From the NCBI GenBank assembly GCA_001931875.2, contig MSJH02000807.1, forward strand, positions 242,181-306,180: a stretch of DNA of 64,000 nt, read 5' to 3'. Within the stretch, counting starts at the first letter, position 1, and every line of letters starts with the position of its first letter. This DNA is from Byssochlamys sp. IMV 00236 (taxonomy: Eukaryota > Ascomycota > Eurotiomycetes > Eurotiales > Thermoascaceae). The notes under the pieces are model-generated. The model was not told the DNA's origin. It worked only from the letters and a program-made list of their open reading frames with translations, and searched no databases. Position numbers and translations under genes: made by a program. Shown here in pieces: positions 44,301 through 56,445 of this stretch.

Positions 44301-47300
44301 TATTATTTTTCTTTTTTACTAGAAACTATAGATTTTAATAGGGTCCTTAACTATATTTAAGAATCCCTATATTTATTCTCTCTTTTATTATTTCTTATAT
44401 TATATTATAAAATGCCTTTAATACTAGGAAGCTTTTTATCTATTATAATTTATAATTTATAGTCTAAATAATAATTAGAAGTATAACTTTTAGGCATATT
44501 TATTTAATCTCTTTAAAAGTCTAGATAAAGATTATTTCTCAGGCAAAAAGTATCTCTGTTAATAATTCTTTCTCTCTTAGCTATAAATTATTACCTATAA
44601 TAAGGTTCTTCAAATAATTTAATATTAATCTTATTTCTTTTTTAATATCTAATATCTTTAGCTAAATATATTTAGTAAATCTTCTGTATATTTTTTTTAT
44701 ATTTTTTTAGGAATTTTTATAATAGCGCTTTTTAATAATTTTTTTTTATTTTAATAATCCCCCTAGAGCTATTATAGGTTTATTTAATATATTTATTAGA
44801 TAAACCTTTTTATATTTCTTTTTATATTATATATTAATAAAATATTTTATTTTTATAATAAAAAGGTTATACCTTTTAAATAATCTATACCCCTATAACC
44901 TTCTAACTCCTTTATTTAATTTAATAAGTTTAAATATTCTTATCTCTTTACTTTTAATTTCTTTACTTATTCTAAAGCTAATATTATTTATTAAATATAG
45001 CTTCTATAGGCCTTTTTTATTCTTAATTTAATATTTATTATTCTTTTCTAGCTTTAATTTAATAACTCTTATACTTAGGATAATAAATTGCGTAATATTT
45101 CTTCTCTTAACTTATTTTTTAAGTTATTTATTAAAAATACCTAAATAATAGCTTAATTCTTTTAGTTTATAGAGTAAATTATGCTCTCTATTATCTTATC
45201 TAATAAAATAATATACTATAAATATACTTAATACTTAAAAGGCCGTCCTAGAATATAATTATAGTTAATCTTATTATTTATTATAAAAAAAGGGACCTTA
45301 TAATAGAAAAATTCTATCTATATAAGTATCTTTTTATAGAGACCTATAAAAAGAGTCTACTTACTATCTGCTAATATTATATTATTTCTGAATTTTTAGC
45401 TTATAATAAGTTTATAATAATTTACTATATTTTTATATATTATATTAATTTCGGCTTTATTATCTACTATAATATTTTGCGCCTTCTTATAACTATTAAT
45501 TCTAATTAGTAATTTTAGAGTTATAACTGCATATAGTACCTTATCTTTATTAAAAGGTTTAAATTATAAGGACGTATAAATATACTAATCTGTACTATTT
45601 ATTATATACTCTATATTTAATATAGAGGTATTAAACTATACTTCTTTAATATTATAGAATATTGCCTTTATTATTACCTGCTATAGTTATAAAATAAATA
45701 AGGCCTTATATAAATTAGGAGATAGACTAATAAGATCTTAAATTAATATCTAAACTTTAGTATTTAATATCTAATTTATAACCCCTATTATATTAATAAT
45801 CCCTTTTAGCTTATTTATAACTTTAAATCTTTTTAACTTCTATTTCTCTTTTATTTTAATAATCTTTTTATTCTTACTTTATTTAGGCATATTCTTTATT
45901 TCTTCTTTAATTATCCTTATTTTCTTAATTATGCTTAGAGGCTAATAATTGCCAAATTAGTTTATCTTAATTAAAGAAAATCTCTATTCTTATTTAATTA
46001 CTTTCTATAGTTTTTTTTTATATAATTATTTAGTCCTACTTTATCTTTTTTTTACTTCTTAAGGCTTATTTAATCTTATTATATTAATAGAATAGTAATT
46101 TTTTATAATATCCCTAGCTTCTTCCTTAAAGCTTAAGTTATTCCTAGGCTATTCTAGTATAATCAATTAGATATTATACCTAATTAAGCTAATATTCTTT
46201 TATTCTTCCTTTAGTCTCTATTTAATAATCTCTTTTTATAATATATTCCCCTATATAAAATAAATAATTTCTCTATTCTATTCTTTTAGCCTAAAATAAA
46301 GTTTATAATCTTTTTTTAATAAATAAGCTTTTAATTTAAGAGACTTTTTAAATCTAAGTAATAAGATTAAATATAATTAGGAGCCTAGTAGAAGTTATAT
46401 AAATTTAGAGGTATTCTAGATTCTCTAGTTAGGTTAAATCCTAAAGATGCCTTAACTTATATATTTATATTAGCATTAGGCATGCTATTATTAGGCCTCT
46501 TTATATACTATATATTATATAGTTTTAACTTCTTAAATTTTTTTATTAATTAATTAATCTATAACTATTTTATTAACTTTACTTTAATACTCTATTATTT
46601 AGTCCTATTCTTATTCTTATTTAAATAAGTTCTATTAAGTTTAATAAGAAGTTATATATTATCTTCTTTAGTTATCTTCTCCTTTATTAAAGCTGCTATA
46701 TTTTAATTTTTTTTTAGTTTATTATTGTTAAGGTAGTAAAGGGTTTTAATTATTTTTACTTTATTTATTATCTTCTTATAGAAATTAGTATATTTAATAG
46801 TAGATAGAGTATAATAATCTATATTTAACTCCTAAATTATCTGCTATTTAAGCTTCTCTAAAAGTTTTTAAAGATATTAAACTCTCTGTAAATATTAGCT
46901 TAACTTATCTAAAGTTATTAGCATTTCTAATATAGCTTAATATTCTTAGTTATATTTTTTTAAATCTTTAAAGCTATTATATTTTATATTTTTAAATCTT
47001 TTTAGCTATTAGATATTATATTTCCTTTAGTGCTTATTATAATAAGTATATTTTTATTTAATTGCTTTTACTAGTTTTAAGTAGCTTTTTTTTTATATTT
47101 AGATTAAGTATTTATTTATAATAATACTAATAGGCTATAATAGTTTATAAACTATTTAATTTTTTCTTCTTTTAGGAGTTAATTTGCTTTATATAGCCTC
47201 TTAAAAAGCCTTAGGTAATAAGTAATATTATCTCCTTTAAAATATAATACCCTAAGATTTCTAGGTATTAGTATCTATAAAGCTAATATAATTTAGATTA

Positions 47301-47815
47301 GCTATATTATTAATAATTCTGCATTTTTAAATGCCTAAGCTATTTATACCTTTAAACCTAGTAATATTAAGAAGCTAGGGATTCTTCTATCTTAACTAAT
47401 GCTAAAAAGATTAGTATTTTTTTTTATATTTTTTTAAAGGAATAGTAATAAAAATAATAATAAGAAATTCTTTTATTTTTTAATAAATAATTTTTGCTTA
47501 GTAATTTCTTATTCCTTTTAAATTTTTACTTTTCTTTTATATTTATTAAGCTCTTCTTTATATTTAGCAGTTCTTCCTTTCTCTTATTATTAATATGTGT
47601 TTTTACCCTATATTATATTTACTATCTCTATTAATCTAAGAGATATATTTATCTTTTTTTATTTATAATAGTAATCTTCCTTAGCTATTTTATTTATTTT
47701 TTTACTACTTTTTATTTTTTTCTTTAGCTTTAGCCTTAATCTTAATTTCTAATTTTTCTTTCTCTTTTATTTTTGCTTAATATTTTAATACCCCTTATAT
47801 TTAATTTTAATTTAT

Positions 47816-48149
47816 TATAGTAAGATATATTAAGACTTAGTATAGAGTCTTTAAGCAAGTAGGTATTAAAAAGGAAGAGAAGGGTATTTAGCTTTAGAGC
47901 TTAGAGTAGAGCTAGAGGAAAAGCTTTAGCTATAGACTAATATAGTAAACTAATAATAATCTAATATTAAATTAATACTGAATAATAATAGAAAGGGAAA
48001 GCTAATTATTTTATTCTAAATAATTAAAAGGTATATCCTTGCTATTTCTCCTCCTCTTCTGCTTTACTTATAGACTTTTTAAAGACTTTAAGTAAAAGCA
48101 TATAACCTCTTAACTAATTACATTCTTTACACTAATCTTTCTTACTACA
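47816..48149 (-). repeat. 5' LTR of the gypsy element
   Basis: The right-hand copy of the 334-bp direct repeat; ends CTTACTACA on the plus strand, preserving TGTAGTAAG at the LTR start on the minus strand. It is less mutated than the left copy. Confidence 0.85.
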
Positions 48150-48399
48150 ATAGTACTAGTATAAGAGATAAGATAATTAACCTATTAGCTAATACTTATT
48201 TAATTTAAAAGAGTAAGATTTATACTCTTCTAAATTATATAAGGAGTTATATAATCTTATAAAGATATCTTTAGCATATAGCTTAATTTAAATTTAAATT
48301 TCTTAAGCTATATCTTATTTACTAAGCCTGCTTATAATAGCCTATTTTAGTCTAAATTAGCTAGATAGAGATCCTGTAGCTAGTCCTAGTATTAACTAC

Positions 48400-49000
48400 C
48401 TTATTCTATTTGTTTTAACCTATTCCCTAAGCCTATACCTTAATACTATCTATAATATTAGAGAATTAATAATAGGAAAAAATTCCTAAATTTTAAGTCT
48501 TAGGCTAAAGCTAAAGGACTAAAAGTTAAATTAATACCTTTATAAATCCTAGAGAGTAATAGTACTTCAGAATACTATAAAGAATATCTTAATTTATTAG
48601 CTTATATAATAATAATAGCTTTAAGATTTTTAAAGAATCTCTAGCTATTTATAATTAAGATTATTATCTATATTATAAATAGACTGCTATAGAAAGATAA
48701 GACTAAACCTTCTATTATAAAATAGAGGAGATATTTTAATATATTAAATAAAAACCTCTTCTTAAAATACCTATAAGTCTAAGGCTATTAAATATATCTC
48801 TATATACTTAAAGAAAATAGGAAGCAAGTATTTAAAATAATATCTTATGCTTAAGTTAATTACCTAATTAGATATAAGAGAGATAATAATTATATTTATA
48901 AGATCTAAATTCTTAAAATAGGCGAGATTAAATACTTTAAAAATATTATATTCTTTAAAAATTTTAATAATCTATTAACTTCTATAACTATAAAAAATCT
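48400..49000 (+). pseudogene. Copia integrase remnant
   Basis: The plus-strand reading near 48860-48960 gives NYLIRYKRDNNYIYKI followed by GEIKYFKNIIFF, matching the copia pattern GYLVGY-x-G-x-N-x-Y-x-I-W-x-P ... V-x-x-x-R-D-V-x-F. Stops and Trp-to-stop changes throughout. Confidence 0.6.
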
Positions 49001-49569
49001 TATATTAAAGGATTTAGTGCTAATTACTAATAGAGTAAAAATACCTATTTTAAAATAATATATTAAGAATTAACTATAAATAGTTAACTTAATCTATTAA
49101 ATAGTTAAAGATACTATTTAATAATATATTAGAACTCTATTACCTATACCCTAGATTAAATAATAAATTAAATAGCAACTATTAGAAATATAAAAGAATA
49201 TAGATATTATCTAATTAGCTATAGGCAATCTAAATACCTAGATAAATAAGCTAGTTAACTAAGCTCTACTTAAAGATATCTTAATATCTCTAGATTTATT
49301 ATAAAAAGATTTTTATAATATTAGTACTATAAAGTATAAAAATACTAATTATATTAATCTAATTAGCTTATAGCTTATAGGAGAACTAATAGAAAAAATA
49401 TTATAACTTATATAGAATAAAAAGCTAATTACTTAGCTAAGAAATAAATAAGCTTATAATACTTAAATAGCTTAAATAAAAAAAGCTATAAAGATTAAAG
49501 GGGATAAATAATATAATATCTTAGCTCTAGCTCTATAACCTATATAAGCTTATAAAGTTAAAGTCCCCT

Positions 49570-50350
49570 GTATCTATAAGCAAGCAGTTAAATTCTTATA
49601 GGCCGGTAATTAGTAATAAGCTATAGAGAGTTAAATATAGAAGCTTAAAACTAAGTAAACCTAGTTACTAGTCCTCTATTTAAATAATAAGAATATTAAA
49701 ATCTTATTAGGGAAATAAGTATATAATATTAAGACTAATACTAATAGCTTCTTAAAGGAATATAGAGCTAAATAAATAATTTATAGTAACTTTTAGTAGA
49801 TTATTAGATATAAATAATATTATAGTCTAATAATAAGCAAGATAGCTATTAAACTATTTCTAACCCTTATTACTATATATAGGTTATATTAGATTTAATA
49901 TAATATTATTATAGCTTATTTAAACGCCTTATTAAATAATAAATAAATCTATATATAATAGCTAATAGGATTTACTATAGGGAAATATTAAGTCTGCTTA
50001 TTTTACTATATTCTATATAGATTTATTAGATTATAAGAATCTGCTAACTTATAGAATATAATATTTATAGATAAACTTTATAATATAAGTTTTATACTAT
50101 TAGAAGAAGATCTATATATTCTTATATTAAATAGAGAATAATATATTATTATCTATATTAATAATATGCTCTTAGCAGTATTTATAGAGAAGGATATTAA
50201 TATATTTATAATAACTTTAAATAGTTACTTTAATATAAAGATCCTTAATAAATCCTCTAACTTTTTAGATTATAAGCTTAATAAAGATTAGAAATAGGGA
50301 ATAATTATTATAAGCTAAGCTAGTTATATATTAGCTATTTTAGCTAACTC
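49570..50350 (+). pseudogene. Copia reverse transcriptase remnant
   Basis: The start of RT is seen near 49590-49650 (AIESQIQKLK, standing for W-x-x-AM-x-x-E-x-x-SL). The catalytic YVDDML appears as YINNML at 50154-50171, both Asp codons changed from GAT to AAT by G-to-A transition, which alone would abolish activity. Confidence 0.75.
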
Positions 50351-50599
50351 CGGCTTTTATAATAATAAACTAATAAAAATCTAAGTCTCTATAATATTAA
50401 TATATAGACTAAAGATTTTAATAGAATTAGCTAATAAAGATATTAAAATTAAATATTAAACCCTTATTAGAAAATTAAGCTAGTTAGCAATTAAAATATA
50501 GCTAGACTTAGCTTAAGCTATAAACTACTTATAATAAAAGGTAAATAATTTAAATAATAAAGATATTAAAGCAGCAAAATATTTACTATAATATATTTA

Positions 50600-50900
50600 T
50601 TAAGCTTTTAACTATAGTATTAAACTAAGAGTAGATCTTAATATAAGTATTAAAGTTTATATAGATATTAGTTATTAAGATAACCTTAATAGGACTTTAA
50701 TTAAAGTATTTATAATCCTATATAAAGAGGTATTTATTAACTAGTCTAGTAAGAAGTAGTAAATAGTAGCTTTATTAATAATAATTATTAAATTTTGCGC
50801 ATTAGATTCTATAGTAAAAGAAGCTATATTTATAAAAAAGCTAGCTTATACCCTAAGTCTTAAATAAGATCTAGAGATCTCTATACCTATCTGGATTAAT
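50600..50900 (+). pseudogene. Copia RNase H remnant
   Basis: The plus-strand reading gives VYIDIS, then SSKKQ (family SWSSKKQ, Trp to stop), IVALLIII in place of VALSTTEAE, then ALDSIVKEAIFIKKL for AL-x-x-AVKEA-x-WLR-x-L. The order and spacing leave little doubt about the family. Confidence 0.75.
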
Positions 50901-51186
50901 ATAGCGAATATTATAATTTTAGTTAGAAATAAGGATTATAAACTAATTACTAAATAGCTAAATAATTACTATTTCTTTATTTAATCTATAACAATTAATA
51001 ATACAATTAAACTATAGAAAATTAATAGTAAAATAAACCTAATAGACAGCCTAATAAAGCCGCTAGACTATATTAAATTTAAGGAGTTTTAGGAGCTTAT
51101 AAAGTTGAGGAAATTAGATATTTAAAGGGTTTAAATAAATTACCTGATTAGGCAATTAGGCTGTCTGCCAGCGCAGTTGAAGGGGG

Positions 51187-51358
51187 TGTTTCGGTGCCCC
51201 TAGGGGCTCTAGTAGTGGTCGCCCGCGCTAGCAGCTAGCTTAGTCAGCAGAGTAGTGGCCAGATAGATTAGTTCAGCTCGATTGAGCCCCGAGATAGTTC
51301 CTCAATCAAGCATCTTCGTCAGCTCCAAGATCATATATATAGGTAATGATTCGAAACA
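51187..51358 (+). repeat. Unmutated copia 3' LTR (172 bp)
   Basis: It begins TGTTTCGG right after the polypurine tract and ends CGAAACA, so the termini are perfect 7-bp inverted repeats (TGTTTCG/CGAAACA). GC-rich, with many CG and CA dinucleotides intact and a GCCCCTAGGGGC hairpin near its start, in contrast to the A+T-rich pol just 20 bp upstream. Confidence 0.75.
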
Positions 51359-51446
51359 GTTAAAAGACAAAAAAACACCGAAAGTCACTTTTCTCGGCAT
51401 AGAGCGATAAGTGGAGGATCGGATAGAATAATGCCAAAACAATCTA

Positions 51447-52856
51447 CTATGTGATCTTTGGGCTTTGTTTCTGATAGAAGCTTTGCTTCACAGTGATATT
51501 CATACCAATGGACTCTTGCGCAAAACCACCCGATTTATTTGACTGAGAAGTTTCCTCGTTGACCACGCTCTCAGCTCGTGCGATATCGGTCGTCAGGTAT
51601 ACCTCATCATCGTCCGGCCGGAATGTTGTCTTAGTGATGTTTTTATAGCTATGGCGGTTTGTAGATGGCACCATACGGCGCCCACCCTGGTTGGCAGAGC
51701 CACTTGCCTTTGCATCGTCTGTGTTATTGCTTGAGTGAAAGCGACTAATACCCCAAGAATCTAATACCTGGCGCAGAGCAGGCCTCATTGTAGGCAAACA
51801 TGCGCTCACTATCCCGATGCAGGGTTCAACATTGGACCAGATCATAGCATCTCCAATAGCCCAAGTGATATCGACAGTATCCTTCAACTGGGTGATGGAG
51901 TAAATTCGGACGATAGTTGCGACACAGACACTGTTGATAAAAAGCCCGGGTTAGACTGAAGTCTCCGAAAGGGTGGCATCGGGAATTGAGATGAGACTTA
52001 CAAACCACCCAACATGAAGATGCCTATGACGGCAAGTCTCTTGGTCACACTCATCTGGAGTCCCCAGACAATAGGTATTGGTAGACAGAGGATAAGAACG
52101 TCTGTTAGAAGGTTTCCCACCGCGTTCCAAAGATAGAACTGATACAAATTAACTGTACATTTTCCTCCGCTCAGTGGATTAACCCACTGAGTCCAGAAAA
52201 AGGAACTGGGTTTGCAGGCGACTGATATTGTCACTGACACCGAGAGCGCGTATCCGAAAGCGAGAAAGGCACAGATGTACAGCGACCAGGTGAGATCGAA
52301 GATCCGACGGTATAGGAGGAGAACGGCATATTTGACCACGGGCACAGTGTTTGCGTACAGGATCACATAGGCAAAGATGATCTGGACTTTGCGTGAGTAT
52401 TCCTATCGCATCTACTAGTGGAGACCCCCTGGTCAGGATCAGCTTACCTTCATACTTTCAAGCACATCATCTTCCGGAACAGACCATATGTGCTTTCCGA
52501 TCCCATACTCGCCGCCTATGATAATGCATTAGTGTCTTTTTTTCGTCTATTCGAATGAAGAACGACATTACATACCCAATATACAACATATACCAGTGCC
52601 ATATGCGAATACCTGGGCACATAAATCAGTTATCTGATGTTTTGTTAAGGCGAAAGATCCATACCAGAGAGACTAAGGTCATCCAATCGTCAGCTCCCAA
52701 CCCTGTACCTGAGTTTGTGGTACGGGAATAGAAGCGCACCGCTACGAAGAATGTCGCAATGCCCATGACGACTCCTACTGTTGCATTGTTCGAAGGGGTA
52801 CGATTTTCCTTCAAATCGATCCCAGCAGGAGGAGGGCCAATGATGAGACTCGACAT
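51447..52856 (-). CDS. SAT4/PTH11-like rhodopsin-domain integral membrane protein
   Basis: Five exons on the minus strand: 52856-52665, 52612-52576, 52515-52448, 52381-52002, 51930-51447 (1161 nt, 386 aa). The second exon is only 37 nt. Seven helices are expected; visible are VGVVMGIATFFVAVRFYSR (TM1), DDWMTL leading into TM2, IIFAYVILYANTVPVVKYAV, FLAFGYALSVSVTISVACKP, YLWNAVGNLLTDVLILCLPI, and RLAVIGIFMLGGLFVCVATIVR. Conserved family points are GADDW, the ACKP...FW...G-x-C segment and LPIPIVWGL. A hydrophilic C-terminal tail of about 125 residues holds Ser/Asn-rich sequence. The family includes PTH11-like receptors and proteins in secondary-metabolite loci; ligand unknown. The start was taken at MSSLIIGP, the first ATG in frame. 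Confidence 0.88.
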
Positions 52857-54247
52857 CCTGAAGTTTGACCTTTTTGGGTGAATGCGTGGGTTGACTTCCA
52901 ACCTTTAGAATAGAACTTGCTTAAAGAAGACTAAAAGAATAAAAGGAACAAAAGAACAAAAGAAAATTCACAGATATCCTGCCTTGTCTTGTATAATTAT
53001 CATGAAACGAGAGTATTTGCAGAACCAACAACAACAAGAGCCAGCATGCGGTCTCGCAGACAGCAATGACCTTTTGCCGCTCTATAGAAGAGGCGCAAAA
53101 TGGATATACAAAGCCACTTTTTATTTTACGAGACAGATCATAAAGAAGCTATTTGCAGCTACAAGGTATTAGGGCCCGGACTGACGGCGGGCTACGGGTA
53201 TGTCCACCACAGCTCCGGGTTCGCTGGTCTCGAAGAAAGACTAGCTGATAGTTAATTAGATGCCCAGGTAGTCTTAATGTCTGACGATACAAGCTGCTGA
53301 CACATAACATGGACCCCCCATGCAGGAGCAACCCACATTCTGCACTTGTAGAACCGCAGTCTGAGCAGATGATGTCGGCACGGGCTGGACACGGGAAGCA
53401 AAGGAAGGGTTTTCGAAACAAGATCGGGATCTTTATCTATCGTGCTTCTGGAAACTGGGGGTCAGTCTTTAACGCAGGTATCTTATTGCCTCTAAAGTCC
53501 CACGTCGCTTGAGTAGTTCCTCGGTGAGAAAAGCCTTCATATGCCCAGTAAGACTGACATTCTATTAGATCCCTTGAATTTGAGCAACTTTATGAGAAAC
53601 CGCCATTGACCATTATTCCTATGCAAGCTTTTTCTTTTCTTTTTCTTTTTTTTTGCTGTGCCGCAAGCATTTCTTTTCTGCGGCAAAGCAAAAAAGGCTG
53701 AAATAGGTCATGACAGGCGGTATTCATCCACCTCTCGGAATGCACTCCGTACTGAGCTCGGATCCGCTGCCCTAGAATACTTTGACATCAATGTTTAAGT
53801 AGTGCCGCGAACTAACGTCTCTCTAAAACATCCCCGGCTGCCCGTCGAGCGCACTATCATCGGTCAAGTGCTTCTTAGAACGGCAAATCTCCGACCGGAC
53901 CTGCGGACCTGTCAGAAGTTTTTAGTTGCCGTCCGAACTAATTCGATTCTAAACACCTTAAGCTTGTTTCAGGCCCACTTGTCTGCTATGAAACTCGACG
54001 ACTGGTCTTGCTAAGTAGTTGCCTGTACTGGGGCAACATGTATCTGCCTCTAGTCTGTACTCCACGAGGTCTACCGCATCTAGATGAGAAATCTGCCGTT
54101 TAGTCTCACTGGCGTGAATTGTTACGGCCGTTACGTTGCGCCTAGACCCCTTAGTAAGTTGTCGATGATAGTTATTCCAATGGCCTACGTTTCAGTTCGA
54201 TTCCTTTCTTTTTGGATTCAAGACGTCTTCGGAGACCATTCGTTATC
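52857..54247. other. Intergenic region between divergent genes
   Basis: The shared upstream region of the membrane protein (minus) and the monooxygenase (plus). It has a T-rich tract with CTTTTTCTTTT units at 53630-53655. No supported gene; frames of up to 90 codons lack motifs. Confidence 0.55.
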
Positions 54248-56445
54248 ATGGCTGACGAGAACGGCACAGCAACTCTTCCCCAAGGACGGCCCAAGAATTG
54301 GGTCCCAATCGACGCAAATCAGTTCGCATTTACGCCAAGGAAGCTTCGTCTCATCTGCATTGGAGCCGGTTTCTCTGGCCTGACTTTGGCTCACCGGATC
54401 AAATACAGCAAGAAGAAGCTGGGTGACTACGTGGACTTTGTCATCTATGATAAAAACTCGACTGTTGGCGGAACTTGGGCTGAGAATCGCTTCCCTGGAC
54501 TTTGTTGGTAAGCTTGCAGTTTTCACTCTTGAAATTAAGGTCCTCGTTGAGGAACTGCCCGGAATATGATATGACCAGGGGCCTTCCTGGCATGAATATG
54601 AACACTACCTAGATAGACTAATTTGATTATCTCATAAAAAGCGATGCTCCCTCGCGTACGTGTCCCATCCCGCTCCTTACACCGCTCTTCCCGCGTATGG
54701 CCATTCATTTCGAGATGTCGTGTACACTGACTATTGTAATTGAACAGACGTATACACCTTTGACTTTGAACCGAACCCGAACTGGTCCACGTTTTACGCT
54801 TCAGGGGACGAAATCCTCGACTATATTGAGACAACGACGAAGAAGTACAAGCTTGACGAGCTTGTTCAGCTCAACTCGAAGATAACCGAGAGTATCTGGG
54901 ACGAGCCTTCAGGAAAATGGAAGATCAAGGTCCAACAGGGGGATAAGATTATCGAGGACGTGGCTGACATTTTGATCAGCGGCGCGGGAATCCTAAAGTA
55001 AGCTTAACTGTAAAGATTCTTCACGCGAAATCAGCACTAACCCTTGCCCATGTAGCAAATGGTCTTGGCCGCAGATCCCTGGCCTCAGTGACTTCAAGGG
55101 GAAACTCATGCATAGCACTCAGTGGTAGGTTATTCTTTCTGGTTTCACCAAGTCCATAGAGCGCTTTCCGTTGACATGATCTCAAAGGGATCCATCGTAC
55201 GATTACGCGGGCAAAAGGATAGCCGTCATTGGAAATGGCTCGTCTGGTATCCAGATTGTCCCGGCGCTGCAGAAGACTGCCAAGAAGGTGGTGAACTATA
55301 TTCGCCATCCAACATGGATTTCCATCAACTTTGGAGGACAGTTCACACCTCAGGGCGCGAACTTTGAGTACTCAGATGAGCAGAAGCGGACTTTTGAGTC
55401 CTCACCAGAGGAGTTCCTCGCTTATCGCAAGCAGCTTGAGCACTCGTTAGTTCTCCCTACGGATCATTCTTATAGGCCTGGTTAGGACAACTAACGCTGT
55501 GAGGAAATAGTCTGAACTTCGTCTACGGTGCTATGCTTAAAGGATCTCCTATCAATGCCATGTTCAAGGACATGTGCACTAACCTGATGAAAGCACGACT
55601 TGGCAATGACGATGATCTCGCGGCCAAGTTCATCCCGAACTATACTATCGGTTGTCGTCGCCTGACTCCAGGAGATGGCTATCTCGAAGCCCTGCAAGCG
55701 GACAACGCCTCTGCTAACTTCACCCCAATCGCGCGCTTCACCAGCGGAGGAATCGAGACGACAGACGGCAAAGAAGAAGAGTTCGATCTGATCGTCTGTG
55801 CGACTGGATTCGATGTTGACTTTGTCCCGCCTTTCAAGCTTGTCGGGCGTGACGGCTTCGAGGTAAACGCCGCATGGAAAAAGTCGAACCAGAATGCGTA
55901 CTTCTCAACATGCGTGCCGCATACTCCCAACTTCTTCATGTTCCACGGACCTAACTGCCCTATCGGTCATGGCTCTGTGACGCGCGCTGTCGGCTGGCTA
56001 GCCGACTACATTGTCGAGTGGACGGAGAAGATTGCAACCGAGGGCATCAAGTCCGTCTGTGTCAAACCAGACGTCGTCAATGACTTTAACGTCTATATCC
56101 AAGAGCAGCTCCAGCGTACTGTCTGGGCTGATGAATGCGATAGTTGGTATACGAAGGGTGCCAGGGACCCTCATCGTGTCGTGGCTATGTATGCAGGAAG
56201 TGTGTTGCATTTTAAAGGTAAGAACTTACTTACCCACACCGACATTATCCCCTACCTGGCTTCTAATACATATGAGCGATGGACTACTGGGCTGACACAA
56301 GTTCACAGCGTGCGTGGAGAAAATCCGCGGCGAAGACTTTGACTTCCAATATATCTCACCAAATCGCTTCGCATTCCTTGGGAATGGTGAACTCGCACGG
56401 GAAAAGGAAGAGGGCGCTGATCTCGCATATTATATGACTGAGTAA
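54248..56445 (+). CDS. Baeyer-Villiger monooxygenase (class B flavoprotein) with a 14-nt microexon
   Basis: Seven exons: 54248-54507, 54642-54655, 54748-54997, 55056-55124, 55188-55445, 55511-56217, 56309-56445 (1695 nt, 564 aa). Exon 2 is only 14 nt; including it gives PGLCCDAPSHVYTFDFEPNP, the expected YPG-x-x-CD-x-P-S-H-x-Y motif. Both Rossmann motifs are present: IGAGFSGLTLAHR for FAD and VIGNGSSGIQIV for NADPH. FKGKLMHSTQWD between them fits the Baeyer-Villiger fingerprint F-x-G-x-x-x-H-x-x-x-W-D/P. Also VCATGFDVDF near residue 400. It uses FAD, NADPH and O2 to insert oxygen next to a ketone, giving an ester or lactone. The substrate is unknown. The CYP504-like gene downstream on the same strand suggests a joint pathway. 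Confidence 0.92.

Larger units (their letters stand above)
37903..48149 (-). mobile_element. RIP-inactivated Ty3/gypsy LTR retrotransposon, about 10.2 kb
   Basis: It is bounded by two 334-bp direct repeats (37903-38236 and 47816-48149). On the minus strand the LTR begins TGTAGTAAGA and ends TCTTACTATA, i.e. TCTTACTACA after one C-to-T change, so the LTR ends are inverted repeats in TG...CA form. The conceptual minus-strand reading shows gypsy reverse transcriptase (about 44.2-43.3 kb) and integrase (about 42.75-42.09 kb) in pol order. About 3.8 kb between the integrase and the left LTR is unassigned. No 5-bp target-site duplication is visible (ACTAT on the left, ATAGT on the right). Confidence 0.85.
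36420..51186. repeat. RIP-mutated A+T-rich retrotransposon block
   Basis: About 14.8 kb without any long open frame, made almost only of A and T with scarce CA, TG and CG dinucleotides, the pattern expected after C-to-T changes of repeat-induced point mutation on both strands. Remnants of two LTR retrotransposons can be read through the stops: a Ty3/gypsy element on the minus strand (37903-48149) and a Ty1/copia element on the plus strand (48150-51358, probably continuing at 36420-37902). Catalytic Asp codons appear as Asn (GAT to AAT). The block ends sharply at about 51170. Confidence 0.85.
48150..51358 (+). mobile_element. RIP-inactivated Ty1/copia LTR retrotransposon (3' part)
   Basis: Plus-strand conceptual reading through stops gives copia pol in order: integrase C-terminal region (48.6-49.0 kb), reverse transcriptase (49.57-50.35 kb), RNase H (50.6-50.9 kb), the C-terminal LIKPLDYIKFKEF block (about 51050-51090; family ADGLTKPL), a polypurine tract GAAGGGGG and a 3' LTR at 51187-51358. 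The 5' end is missing here. It may continue at 36420-37902 on the far side of the gypsy element. Confidence 0.8.

Noticed and set aside
36420..51170. A+T-rich block as a centromere, mitochondrial insertion or origin
   Set aside because: Pol motifs with Asp-to-Asn changes and paired LTRs explain it as RIP-mutated retrotransposons; no mitochondrial genes are seen.
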